Assembly: GCA_947095535.1 (NCBI GenBank)
Contig: OX352774.1
Coordinates: forward strand, 172,234,200-172,298,199
Length of the DNA: 64,000 bases
DNA from: Poecilobothrus nobilitatus
Taxonomy: Eukaryota; Arthropoda; Insecta; Diptera; Dolichopodidae
Reading direction: 5' to 3'
Of this stretch, positions 10,692 to 21,265 are shown in pieces. The notes beneath the pieces were generated by a model. That model was not told where the DNA came from and made no database searches. It was given only the letters and a program-made list of their open reading frames with translations. Position 1 is the first letter of the stretch, and each line of letters opens with the position of its first letter. The position numbers and the translations under genes are program-made.

Positions 10692-13600
10692 ATGAAATTT
10701 TCAATTTTAGATAATTTTAACTTTTTCATCGCTTATTTAATTTTTTTAAGTTCTTTTACCTATGTAAGTTGTTGAAAACACAAAAACAAATTGTTTTTAA
10801 TGAATTTTTTTTAACTAATATTTAAATAATATTATGTTTTTTAATCTCTTTTATAGGGTAAAAAAATTATTTTATTCAATAAAGTAAATTGCAATGGCAA
10901 TCCGGAAAATTTAGTTTACACCAAATGTGAAATTTTTAAAAATGACGATTATCCACATGGAGCTGCTACAATTGAATTTGATTTAAAGAAAAAACTTGAA
11001 AAACTTTATGTAAGTTTAGAAGTTTTCTTGAAGTTTAGTAACAAAAAAAAGCATCAATTTATGAATTGACATTGGGTCGATCGCATAAAACTGAGTCTGA
11101 TCACAAACTTCACTTTTTCAAATAAAAACTACTCTTGAACACCTTTTTCTTTGTTTGAAAAAGTAAGATTTGACACATTGTCTCAAATTTGAAATTATCT
11201 CAAATTTTCAGAAATCTCCGTTGGTAGTTATGTTCTTATAAATTATATTTTTCGTTCCAATCAAAAACTCGGTTTGATTTGATTTGCCTTCAACAGCTAT
11301 ATGATTTGCGGCATATTTAAATAGTTAGATATCTTTTGACTGCAGATTTTAGGTTTTACAATGTATATATTCAATGGCAATTTATATTGGATTACAGTTT
11401 TTTTTTTAGTTCATTTTTCTGCCATATAAATGTGACAAGGAAATTACACAGTCCTTCCGTTTCAAGCGTGGCTGTCAATGTCGTAAGAGGGAAATATTCT
11501 TACGATGAATGTAGGATTTAAACCCACATTCCCTCGATGTTTACAGCGTATTTTATACGCTCTTACCCTCTTCTAAAAATTTTTGAACCTAATTATATTG
11601 TAATATTTTATTTTTTTCAATATTTGCTCTTTCGGGGTCCTTTCAAAAGCCTTTCAACGTATACAATAAGCCATCTTTAAACATTTGATAGAAACAATAC
11701 ATTGGAAATTATTCCTAAAGTTAACTCCGATTAGTTTTAAAGTTATCTTATGATTTTCTTCAATATATCCATAAAAATTTGTTCTTAATTGGTAATTTAG
11801 ATTTTTCGCTTCCCGCCACGTTGTTTTCCGGGTATTTTTTGGCTGTTCGCCCATAAGTAGTCATTGGATTTCTTCACACCTAATGTTTTTAGAAGCGCTC
11901 TCCAATTTTTGTTATTATTTTATAAATCTTCTTTACATTATCAGCTTCAACTTTCTTGGTGTAAGGCATTTTTAAGAATGATTTAATTGATAATGACATA
12001 CTTTCGGCCTACCCGATTTTAAAGTGTTTAATCTTAATGTAAAGTTGAAAAGGTATAGTTTAGTTGGAACAATGCATATAGAGAAGTTCGAGTGTTCATT
12101 CTTGATTATAGAAAAAAAAAATGTTTTGAAATATTACGTAATTACTAATATTACATTTATGAGTACATTTATTTTGCTTTAATTATCTATTTGTTTTTTT
12201 AAAAATGTTTTCATCATACTTATTTCAAAATTTTTCTAAAAGATTTCTATCAGTTTTTTTTACTAATCATAATGATTTAATCACTCAATTACTACATTTT
12301 TTCATTTTTTTAAATAATTATGAAATTGATCTATTTTTAAAAGATAAAAGTTTTATATAGTACCTAGGAAGCTTAAATAAATAGCATTTTATATAACGGC
12401 ATATGAGTAAATTTTTAAATAATAACCAATTAAAGGAAGTAGTCCAAGATAATGGGTTTCTTAATGCTTGTCGGCTAAGACTTAACTCCATATAGTCCAA
12501 TATTAATTTCCATTGAAAATACATGGTAAAACCTAAAATCTGCAGTCAAAAGATATCTAAGTATTTAAGGATGCCGCAAACGCTAGCTGTTGAATAATAG
12601 ACAATGCCTTTATATAAGCCGGCATACTCAAACAAAATCTTTGGAAAAGGAGCTTATTTATGTATAAATCTTATGGAAAATGTTCTTTTTCAGGAGGGCT
12701 CATTTGTGTGACTTTAGTCAATACCTTTTCAATTAAATACCTATGTAAATAATACGTGATATTTCCTATATTACGTTGCAAAATCATAATTTGTAAAAAA
12801 TTAAAATAATCAGAAAAAACTTCGTATATACGTCGTAACTCTTTGACCTTATAAATTGGTATCAAGCAATTATTTATGAAAATTTAGAAAGCTTTTATTT
12901 ATTTTCTTTTTATATTTTTTGTGAGTAAAAACACACATTTTTTAATTGGAATTTACTAGTTTAAATTTCGGAAAATTAATTGAGCGTTTGAAGTTATTAG
13001 AATTATTGTAATAAGAGTGAAATAAAAGCTTTTTTAGCAATTTAGTTATTAAATTCATTGTTGTTTATCAATCTGTTTCTTTTTCAATCAATCTGACAAT
13101 CTATTTTCTGAACCATGAAAATTTGTTAATTTTATTCATTTTCAGATCTATTCATAAACATTACCCCATCATTAAATGATTCTACCATTTTTTTATTGTT
13201 TGCGCTGTAACCAATACAACTTTAGAATATTTTGGCACGAATAAAAACTTTCTATTCTTTAAAACACTTCTTCTTTCTCTTGTTTTTTTTTTTTAAAGAA
13301 ATATGAGGCCTAAATGTGAGACTCCTTTTATCAGTACTTTATATAAAATAAAAATTTTTTTAATTTCTTTTTTAATCAATTTAATTTTTATATATTATTT
13401 AAACTTTGTTTGTTTGTTTATATTACTTAGCTGCATTTTATATTCCTTCCGTCCATGGAACCCATATTATCTTTATTCGAACGTTTAGTTTCTATACCTG
13501 TTTACTTATGTATAGAAATACGGGCGCTCTAGTTTCTCTAATAAACTGTCTGTTGTTTCTTTTATCAGATTTTCGACTAATTCTATCGCTTCTTTCAATA

Positions 13601-14361
13601 AAAAACCCAATCCGCTTCAGCCCTTTTAAAGCGTTTATGTTTATGTCTAGTTCTATCTTCTTTGTAGTTTCTATAGTTATGCTTTTGCTTTGAGTGACTG
13701 AGTTTACGATGTATTCTTTAATATTGTTCCAGTAAGATTACATTGCTTAATATGTTTGAAATTCCTAATTTATTTTTTTAGTATTTTGTTGAATCCTAAA
13801 ATTTATAAACTTCTTACTTAAAGTATTTTAAAAGAAAATTTCTTCCCAAAAAAAAAAAAAAATCGTTTTTAGTCGAAAAAAAAATAATACTGAATGGAAT
13901 AATAGATTTTCTTTTTCAAAATATTTTCTTTTAGGTACATGTTGATTCATTCAAATTAACAAATGGTGAATATAAACCATTTATTTTAAAATTTGATGTA
14001 GAAATTTGTAGTCTTATGGAAAAAGAATCTAAAGGAAATGATATATTTTCACAAATTATTAATAAATTATCAAAGAAAGTTGAATCAAATGCATTCCACA
14101 AATGCCCATTCGAAGTAAGAAAATAAAAAACAAAAAACAGAATGCTAATTATTGTAATCTTCTATTAAATATTAATTTTTTTTTTAATTTCAGAATAATT
14201 TATACTTTAGAAATATCGCAATGGATATTAGTGAATTTCCAATAATAGAACCATTCGTTCAACCTGGATCTTTTCGTTTAGTAACTAATTATTATCTTGA
14301 TAAGGATAAAACTAATTTACTTGGAACTACCGATATGTATTCACAAGTTAAAGAAAAATAA
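10692..14361 (+). CDS. DUF1091 (DM8-type) secreted protein gene, 4 exons
   Basis: The exons are 10,692-10,763, 10,857-11,009, 13,935-14,114 and 14,194-14,361. All introns are GT-AG and phase 0 (93, 2,925 and 79 bases), giving about 190 residues. Exon 1 supplies an ATG and a hydrophobic stretch typical of a secretion signal (residues about 11-24). The mature part has four cysteines at residues 36, 48, 100 and 132. It also has the family landmarks: a KVNC/TKC pair, the NGEYKPFILKFDVEIC block, the SNAFHKCPFE block across the exon 3/4 border, and a PGSFRL block near residues 159-164. This is the pattern of insect DUF1091/DM8 proteins, distant relatives of ML-type lipid-binding folds and of fly CheB-like proteins. 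A role in binding lipid-like ligands is family-based inference; the ligand is unknown. The frame is intact, so the gene may be functional. AATAAA follows at 14,497. Confidence 0.85.
11073..11168 (+). mobile_element. Diverged hairpin MITE in intron 2
   Basis: The left half (GGGTCGATCGCATAAAACTGAG, then TTTTTCAAATAAAAACTA) matches the hairpin MITE at 53,008-53,137. The right arm is eroded. It lies just inside the second intron of the DUF1091 gene. Confidence 0.6.
11293..12592. repeat. Long inverted repeat arms in intron 2
   Basis: The arms at about 11,293-11,398 and 12,490-12,592 are reverse complements at roughly 80-85% by eye. They share TTCAACAGCTA, TTGCGGCAT, AGATATCTTTTGACTGCAGA and TTTTAGGTTTTAC. 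The arms stop matching sharply at the outer TTCAACAGCT end. The 1.1 kb between them has no recognisable transposase and includes a SINE directly inside the left arm. This could be a non-autonomous DNA transposon or two opposed copies of one repeat. Confidence 0.6.
11411..11573 (-). mobile_element. tRNA-derived SINE, family 2, diverged
   Basis: Read on the minus strand it has a degenerate tRNA-like head (GGTAAGAGCGTATA, then GGGTTTAAATCC in place of the B box GGTTCGANNCC). A TCGTAAG/CTTACGA stem follows, then the family 2 body (GACAGCCACGCTTGAAACGG, GTGTAATTTCC, CACATTTATATGGCA). The same body occurs at 14,934-15,071 and 29,382-29,537. It lies in intron 2 of the DUF1091 gene, antisense to it. 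Confidence 0.75.
12600..13934. other. Rest of intron 2, nothing recognised
   Basis: There are open frames in the T-rich plus strand around 13,300-13,690. They encode hydrophobic low-complexity peptides without family resemblance, and none continues the DUF1091 frame. The intron ends with a pyrimidine tract and TTTTAG at 13,934. Confidence 0.5.
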
Positions 14362-14496
14362 TTATTTTAATATAGGATATATATATGGATATATATGATA
14401 AAATATATCATATCATCCGTCACCACTCGTTGCACTCAGACGTATTTTTATCTTAGTCCTAATTTTTAGAACTTTGATTATTAATTAAGATGAAGA

Positions 14497-14502
14497 AATA
14501 AA
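14497..14502 (+). terminator. Polyadenylation signal of the DUF1091 gene
   Basis: A canonical AATAAA lies 136 bases after the stop codon, in the sense orientation. In AT-rich DNA this hexamer is common, so the assignment rests on position. Confidence 0.5.
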
Positions 14503-14933
14503 AGGAAAATCAGTGTAATCCTTTATAAATTTATTTAAAGTTAAATGAAAAAATAATAAAAAAGGAAAAAACCAAAAACCAGTTAAAAAATCACTTTTTA
14601 TTTTCTTTATAATTTTTAATGGTTGTTTTTAATAACAGAATTGCATAGTTATCTTATTCATGAATTAAAAAAAAAAAAAAAAATACTATATATAATAATT
14701 AAACATTTTCACATTTTCACTTTTTGGTTTTTTATTTTTTATTAAAAAAATAAATTTACTATAAAAACTGTAAATTTTTTCAACTATGATTGTTACTCTG
14801 ACAAATTTAATTTAATGATAAATTTTACTAACAATTTAATAAGTGAATTTATAAACACCAAATAAATAAATGTACTTGTCAATTTTATTTTCTTAAACAT
14901 TAAAACTGAGTAATTAAATTTAATTTATTAATA

Positions 14934-15071
14934 TGTAAACACCGAGGGAGTGTGGGTTCGACACCCACACACGTCGTAAGAGGTATTCTCCCTTACGACA
15001 TTTACAGCCACGTCTGAATAGGAAAGACTGTGTAATTTCCTGTCCACATTTATGTGGCAAAATAATGCATT
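14934..15071 (+). mobile_element. tRNA-derived SINE, family 2, 5'-truncated
   Basis: It starts within the tRNA-like head, just before CCGAGGGAGTGTGGGTTCGACACCC, so the A box is missing and the B box is present. The hairpin GTCGTAAG...CTTACGAC follows (14,973-14,998), then the family 2 body ending CACATTTATGTGGCAAAATAATGC, then a poly-A stretch. This is the best preserved 3' part of the family in the window. Confidence 0.8.
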
Positions 15072-15404
15072 AAAAAAAAAAAAAAATCAAATTTTATATC
15101 ATAAATAAATTTTAAGCCGAACGTAGGTTGAATTATGGACGAGCGAGGAGTTCAACAATAATAGTTGAAGATTCCACCATATTTTTGTTTTTCCGGCTGG
15201 TTGATAAGTAGCAAACACTAGATCATCTAATTCTATTTCAAATTCAATAAAATTCGTGTTTAAAGTTTGGTGTTCGTTTTTTTTTTTGTTTTGTTCGGGT
15301 AAATTTTATTTAAATTTGGAATTTTATTTTTGTTTCATTTTGATTTTTCTTAATTTTAATTTTAATTAATTTTTCCCAGTCCCATTTTGTTGCAAATTGT
15401 AATA

Positions 15405-15581
15405 ATGTCCGTCAACTTTACAATTAACTTTTGTAATAATAGAGGTTTAGCGAGCAATTTGCAATCAGTTGAAGCTCATCTACACTCAGAAAGACCCACT
15501 ATATTAGCCCCAAGCGAAACTCAGATTATTGGCGATGATACTAATTATAGTATCAACGTCTATCGACAGTTTTATGTCTAA
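15405..15581 (+). pseudogene. Non-LTR retrotransposon endonuclease fragment
   Basis: The translated frame starts with an ATG and reads like the beginning of the AP-endonuclease domain of a Jockey/CR1-type ORF2: NFCNNRGLASN near residues 8-18 and PSETQI near residue 42, where family members have the catalytic glutamate in a TETQ/TETW motif. The frame stops after about 58 residues, where most of the endonuclease and N-terminal RT have been deleted. The next feature resumes with RT motifs, so the two are one dead insertion. Confidence 0.75.
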
Positions 15582-15594
15582 CACTCATAAAATA

Positions 15595-16010
15595 AATGCT
15601 GGCGTCCACAAGGCTCTGCCTAATTATCTCCCACTCTCTTCTTAATTTTCATTAACGACCTACTCAGTTCTACCCTCAATCCAATCCATAGTTTTGCCAA
15701 TGACAGCACTCTGGTGGTATCTTATGGTTTTTAAAAAAAATCGTATGCTACTTCAACCGCAATCAATTTAAAAAGGAAAATTATGGCTAGTTCAGTTAAC
15801 CACGACCTAACGAAAATAGCTGATTGGGGTGTTAAAAACAGAGTTGAGTTCAACACTTCCAAAACTCAAAGTTGTCACATCTCTTGCAAAAGAGATCAAT
15901 CCATAACAATTATACGGTTCCAAGGAGAAAATATACAACGGTCTGCAAATTTAAACATGCTTTTAAATCAAATGTTGATTAAACATGCGTTTAATCAAAA
16001 AATGTTGTAG
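15595..16010 (+). pseudogene. Non-LTR retrotransposon reverse transcriptase fragment
   Basis: The RT motif PQGS is followed after an in-frame stop by LSPTLFLIFINDLL. FANDSTLVV comes next, at the place of the catalytic FADD/YADD motif, with one aspartate changed to asparagine. A frame change near 15,735 leads to the thumb-like block NHDLTKIADWGVKNRVEFN, then KTQ. Deletions, frameshifts and the altered active site show it is dead. It is Jockey-like by motif style. Confidence 0.8.
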
Positions 16011-16259
16011 AATGAGCATATTTTTGATATGCCAAATGTTTAGGTTTTCTTTTTCTATACAATTTGCAACTTTTCAAAACGAACCTATTTAGGTTCGTCT
16101 CCAATTTACCTGCCAATTCTCTTTTATATTCATATTTCCCTTGAACTCCTCTGCTTCTTGCTCAAACCTACAATCATTTTGTAAAAAGGCAAACTTTCCT
16201 AGAGTTTGGGTAGCGTATAAAAAGAAAATAGAATTATACATACTTTAATATAACTTTAA

Positions 16260-16565
16260 ATATAAAACTGTGGCGTTTAGGTATTGTTAAATTTTTATTT
16301 GTTGAAATATGCATGTAAAAAATAATTAGGACTAGGAGGGATTTTATAGTTGGTTACAAAAACAGGGAATTCCCTTTTTCCAAAATACTTATATGTATGT
16401 ATAAGTGAGATCCTGAATTAGGAGAGATTTTAGAGTTGGATTCAAAATCAGGGTTTCAATAATTTGTATAGCGAGGGTTTGGGTGCCGAAGCCCCAAATA
16501 TTTTTAAATTTTTATTTGTTGAAATACGAATGTAAAAAATAATTAGGAGGGATTATATTATGTGT
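16260..16565 (+). repeat. Family D repeat units
   Basis: At least two units contain AGGAGGGATTTTATAGTTGG followed by TACAAAA and CAGGG, with TTTTTATTTGTTGAAATA before them. A GGGTTTGGGTGCCGAAGCCCC block sits near 16,476-16,495. Related units occur at 27.4-27.8, 28.0, 39.9, 44.8, 49.8 and 53.5 kb. Confidence 0.65.
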
Positions 16566-17725
16566 AATATATTATATTTTTATATAAACTGCAAAATAGA
16601 GAATGAAATTTTTTTTATTAAAATTCAGCGCTTAAATCATTTTTTCAATATCGCTTTTTACCCTTCTGTGGGACTATTTATCGCCCTATACCATACTTTT
16701 TTTATACCGTTGAAAAGAGGTTGGAAAAAGCTTTCTAAAGCTATAGTAATAAATATTGGGTGTCTTTAAAAATTTTACATGTATAGTGGTTGTTTTGAAA
16801 GTTTTATTTATTTTTTTTTTTATGAAATTTTTCACTTGAAACTGCAATATCTCAAAAACGGTAACACCGATCGTAGACGAAAGATATAACGGATAAAATA
16901 AAATATTACAAAATAATAGAAAAATTTTCAAATAATCAATTCAACCTTCAAATTACCTTGTTGTTCAAAGTGGCCCTTTATGAAATATTGGTAACATTAC
17001 TAAGTATTGTTATACAAAATTTCATTTCAATCGGACGCGTACGCTAATCCAAACCATTTCCTTATATACAAACTATACAAAAAACCAATGTTTTTTTTTT
17101 TTTTTTTGAGATTAATTTTATGTGACTTCAATTTTTATTAATCTGATCCCCAATCTAAAAACAAATAAATGGTTTTCTAAAGGAAAACTAACTAACCTAT
17201 TTATTATGTTATAGTATACTTGTTATATGGAATATATAACTTTATATCAGGTTCAAATGTCTTTAATTTGTAATGTATATTCAAATTCGAAATAAATAAA
17301 CAACTCAACAATAAGAATTTGTTTTATTATTTTTTCTTTTTTGTTCTTACATACAGAACAATATAAGTTCATATATTGTATAATTGTATATACATAAAAA
17401 TAAAAGAAAAGAAAATTTAAATGAATAGTCATGATGATGGTCGTCAATTGTCCTGAATTCATTTGATTGTGGGTGTTTGAGTCATCATTAAATTTCTAAA
17501 AATAAAATTTTACTTTTAATGTTTTTTTTTTCTTCTCTTAAATAGAAAAAAAATTATATTTCTAGTTTAATTTTCTTTTCTTTTTTAAAGGGAAAACAAA
17601 AAACAATTTTCATTGTAAAATTAATACTTATACCTAACTATCTAAAAAAAAAATTAATGTAGACGTAAGAACATATATATATATAATTTTACAATTTTTC
17701 CTTTTTTTTGTTACGAATTTAATTG
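16566..17725. other. AT-rich sequence without a supported gene
   Basis: No supported gene or element is seen. There is a poly-T run at about 17,091-17,107 and several short open frames without family resemblance. Confidence 0.45.
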
Positions 17726-17728
17726 TAA

Positions 17729-18617
17729 ACAAGGTAGAATGTAAACCAACGGTTTTTAAAAGCGCACATTTCCAAAACTCAATACAAACTGTTTAGAATT
17801 GTGACTTGCACAAAAATTTGAAAATTTCATAAGAAAAAATGTGAAAATAGGACATTTTTGAAATTTTAAGAGGCCGTAAGTCCGGAATCCTATATAACTA
17901 AGAAAAGCGTTAACACACGTAAAAATATATTATTGAACCTTTAATTTTCATGTCTTGCCGAAGAAAAATTTTTACAGGTGTCTAAAAATAGCAAATTTTC
18001 AATTTTTGAGGCGTAATAACTCTTAAAGAGGGGGTGCTACCAAAAAATTTTCTGAGGAAACTTATACTAATTCTAAAAGTTCTTTCTTGTCTCTTCTAAT
18101 TCTAATTTCAGGTTTCTATCTAAAGGCGTGCCGGAGTTATGAAAAAAGAAATTTCATACAAAATGTGGTTTTCACATAACGGTAAATTTAAATAGTAAAT
18201 TACAAAATATTGCATAATTTTGATATTGTTTTATATAGCGGTAAATAACGGTAAATTTAAATACTAAATTTAAAAAAATTGTATAATTTTGATACTAATT
18301 TACAAAGATAAAAGAAATACCTATCGAATGACGTTTTCAGATTGAAAAAATCTTAAGCAGAACATAAGATATATGCATTTATAAATAGGGCTTTTTCAAA
18401 GTTTGAGGGGGTGTAGCTCCGTAATGGGAGGGGCTACTTGAAAAAGTTGTTCCACAAAATTATTTTTTTTATGAGACCTACCCATGGTTGAAATTTTTTT
18501 TCTCTATCTTTAACGGTGTAGTAGTTTTGTAAACAGACGGACGGACGGACGGATGGACGAACAGAGTGAAACTAATAAGCACATTTTTTCAATTTTTTTT
18601 GGAAATGTGCTAAAAAT
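17729..18617 (+). mobile_element. Family A element, shorter copy
   Basis: It begins with the lead-in AAACAAGGTAGAATGTAAACC. The terminal repeats are GCACATTTCCAAAA (from 17,764) and its complement ending at 18,610. A (GGAC)n core sits at about 18,536-18,556, followed by ACAGAGTGAAACTAATAAGCACATTTTTT. It has fewer internal modules than the 7.2-kb copy, consistent with loss of one module between repeats. It is non-coding. Confidence 0.8.
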
Positions 18618-19199
18618 GAAAAACTGACTTCAATTAATTTTTTTTTATTTTTATTATCTTTTTAATTTGGAAAATGCTGTAAAATTTTTAAAGAAGATTT
18701 TAATTAAAGAAAAACATGGAAATAAAAATTTAAATTAATGAATAAGTGTTCAATAAAATATTTAAATTTTATAAGGAACTCTTAAAGAACTTTTAAAAAA
18801 CTTTGAAGAAGTTTAATAAATATATAATTATTTTCACTACTCAAGACTTGAATTAAATATAAAATTATTATCATAGAAGGTTTTTAAGTTGAATAGTTAT
18901 TTAATAATACTTATTAATAATTTCGAATTCCTACTTCTAGGATCTTGTACCTATTACCCAAACGATGTACATAGATATGACCTTTATATACTTTATTTCA
19001 CTTCATAATCAGCTCATTCGTTATGAAAACTGTTAAGATCTGGAGCATTCATTTTGTTGTTTATACTGATTTTAGTAAAACATATTTTTATCTATTGGCA
19101 CATAGTATTATATTACTGTAATTTAAAAAATATATGGCTTTCCAGAATTTTTCCTTAAATGGATATATAAATAAAAATTTTTACTTCTAATAACAATGT

Positions 19200-19895
19200 A
19201 ATTCTTATACAAAATAACCTTCAAAATGTTAACACCTGGTACGTTAACAATAATCTTTTACTTAATGTAAATAAATGCGCACTTATATCTTATACACGTC
19301 ATATTTGTTTCACCTATAATACCTTAGATAGTATTAACTAACCTAAATTTGACTCAATAAAGGACTTAGGAGTATATTTTGATGTTCATCTTAGCTTTAA
19401 AACTCATTATAATAATGTATTGTAAATAAACCTAATTCGATATTGGGTTTTGTAAAACATTGGTCTAAGGAATTTTCAGATCCCTATGATCTTAAATCGT
19501 TGGAAATTTGTCTTGTCAGACCAAACCATAAAAATGCAAGTCAAGTTTGGTCTCCGTCCTATATGGTGCACATGGATAAGATCGAGGAAATACATAAAAA
19601 TTTTCTTAGAATCGCTTTACGTCATTTACCATTGTCTAATCCTATTATCGTTCCACCATATGATCAAAGACTAAAGTTAATTGTACTGCATACATTAAAT
19701 TTAAAGTACGAGGATTCTTACGTTATTTCCATTACAGAGATTGTAAAGAGCAATGAAAACATCCACTATTATTTCTATAGTATTATCATTATTAGAAATC
19801 TTCAATATCTTCGCTCTTTTAATTTACGTAAAATCAGCAATCGTAGGACTAATTATGATAAATTCGAACCTATTAATAGAATGCTTATTATATAG
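19200..19895 (+). pseudogene. Non-LTR retrotransposon RT C-terminal fragment
   Basis: The first part (19,218-19,420) reads WYVNNNLLLNVNKC, then KDLGVYFD near 19,360-19,385: the RT domain end where family members have NKC/KT and LGV. After a frame change, the 150-codon frame from 19,443 reads LGFVKHWSKEF, SLEICLVRPN, ASQVWSP, then HKNFLRIALRHLP and PPYDQR, the usual region after the RT of Jockey/CR1-type elements. Stops and a frameshift make it dead. There is no intact endonuclease or 5' part in the vicinity. Confidence 0.8.
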
Positions 19896-19929
19896 GTAAC
19901 AAATATAGATTCAACATAGACTTTACAAT

Positions 19930-21125
19930 AGACAATACACATTTCCAAAAGACAATACAAACTGTTTACAATTAAGACTTGCCCAAAAATTTGAAAATGT
20001 AAAAAATTGTTTGTAATAAGAAAAAATGTGAAAATAGGAATTTTCTGGAATTTTGAGGTGCTGTAAGTCCAGAACCCTATATAACTAAAAAAAACTGGAA
20101 CTTTAACTTTTATATTACTGGAGCTTTAATTAATTTTTATGTCAAGCCGAAGAAAAATTTGTACAGGGGCTTAAGTTACAGGTGCCTAAAAATATGAAAT
20201 TTTTACTTTTTCAGCCATAATAGCTCTTAAACCGGGGGTGGTGCAAAAAATTTCTAAGGAAACTTATACTAGTTATAAAAGTCCTTGCTTGTTTCAAAAT
20301 TTCAGGTTCCTATCTAAAGGCGTGCCGGAGTTATGAAAACAAACTTGCAAACTTGCATGCAAAATGTGGTTTTCACATAACGGTAAATTTAAATAGTAAA
20401 TTACAAAATATTGCATAATTTTGTTATTACTTATGGAGATAATAAAATTTTAGGCGGTTTTAGATTGTAAAACTATTACGGACAGCCTGAGATATATTCA
20501 TCTGAAAAAGGGACTTTTTAGCAATTTTGAAGGGCTGTAACTCTGAAACCCTATACAACTAAAAGAAACCTTTAACATACATAAAAATATATTACCGGAG
20601 TTTTAATTTTTATATCTTGCCGAAGTAAAATGTGTACAGGTGCCCAAGTTACAGGTGTTTAAAAATAGAAAAATTTCAATTTTTGAGCCTTAATAGGGGG
20701 TTGGATAAAAAATTAAAAGCGTTTCGGAATTACGAGGGTAGAAAAATTATGCAAAATTTGGTTTTCACATAACGGTGAATTTAAACACCAAATATAAAAA
20801 AAATTGTATAATTTTGATGTTTATTTACAAAGTTAAAAAAGATATATGTCTAATGACGTTTTCAGATTAAAAAACTCTTAAGCAGAACATGAGATATATG
20901 CATTTAAATATAGGGCTTTTTTAAAGTTTTAGGGGCTGTAGCTCTGTAATGGATGGGGCTACATGAAAAAGTTGTTCAACAAAATTAATTCTTTTATGAG
21001 ACCTACCCATGGTTAAAATTTTTTTCTCTATCTTTAACGGTGTAGAAGTTTTGTAAATAGACGGACAGACGGACAGAGTGAAACTAATAAGCACATTTTT
21101 TCAAAAATTTTTTGGAAATGTGTTA
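19930..21125 (+). mobile_element. Family A element
   Basis: It is bounded by ACACATTTCCAAAA at 19,937 and TTTTTTGGAAATGTGTT near 21,123. It carries the same modular interior as the 7.2-kb copy, with three GAGG/GGGCTGTA...TC blocks (about 20,055, 20,525 and 20,930) and a GGACAGAC core at about 21,061-21,078. The lead-in before the left repeat is missing, and LINE debris lies immediately upstream. Confidence 0.8.
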
Positions 21126-21159
21126 AACAGAATAAAAAAAGATTAAAATTTATAGGTTT

Positions 21160-21265
21160 GGGTAGGTAATACCGAAAATCAAAATTCCAAGTTCAAAATT
21201 CCGAAAGCAAAATTTCGAAAAACCAAAATCCCGAAAATTTAAATTCCGAAATTTCCATACATTTC
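21160..21265. repeat. AAAATTCCGAAA-type short tandem repeat
   Basis: About six imperfect units of the form CAAAATTCCRAAA occur in a row. A related CAAAATCCCGACATT token occurs near 2,135. The nature is unknown. Confidence 0.6.

Noticed and set aside
11654..11854. 66-codon minus-strand frame between the inverted arms, possible transposase piece
   Set aside because: Contains a few transposon-like phrases but no DDE-type or other motif that I can point to.
13303..13693. Plus-strand frames of 61 and 95 codons in intron 2
   Set aside because: They do not join the DUF1091 frame, have no clear family resemblance, and lie in T-rich sequence.
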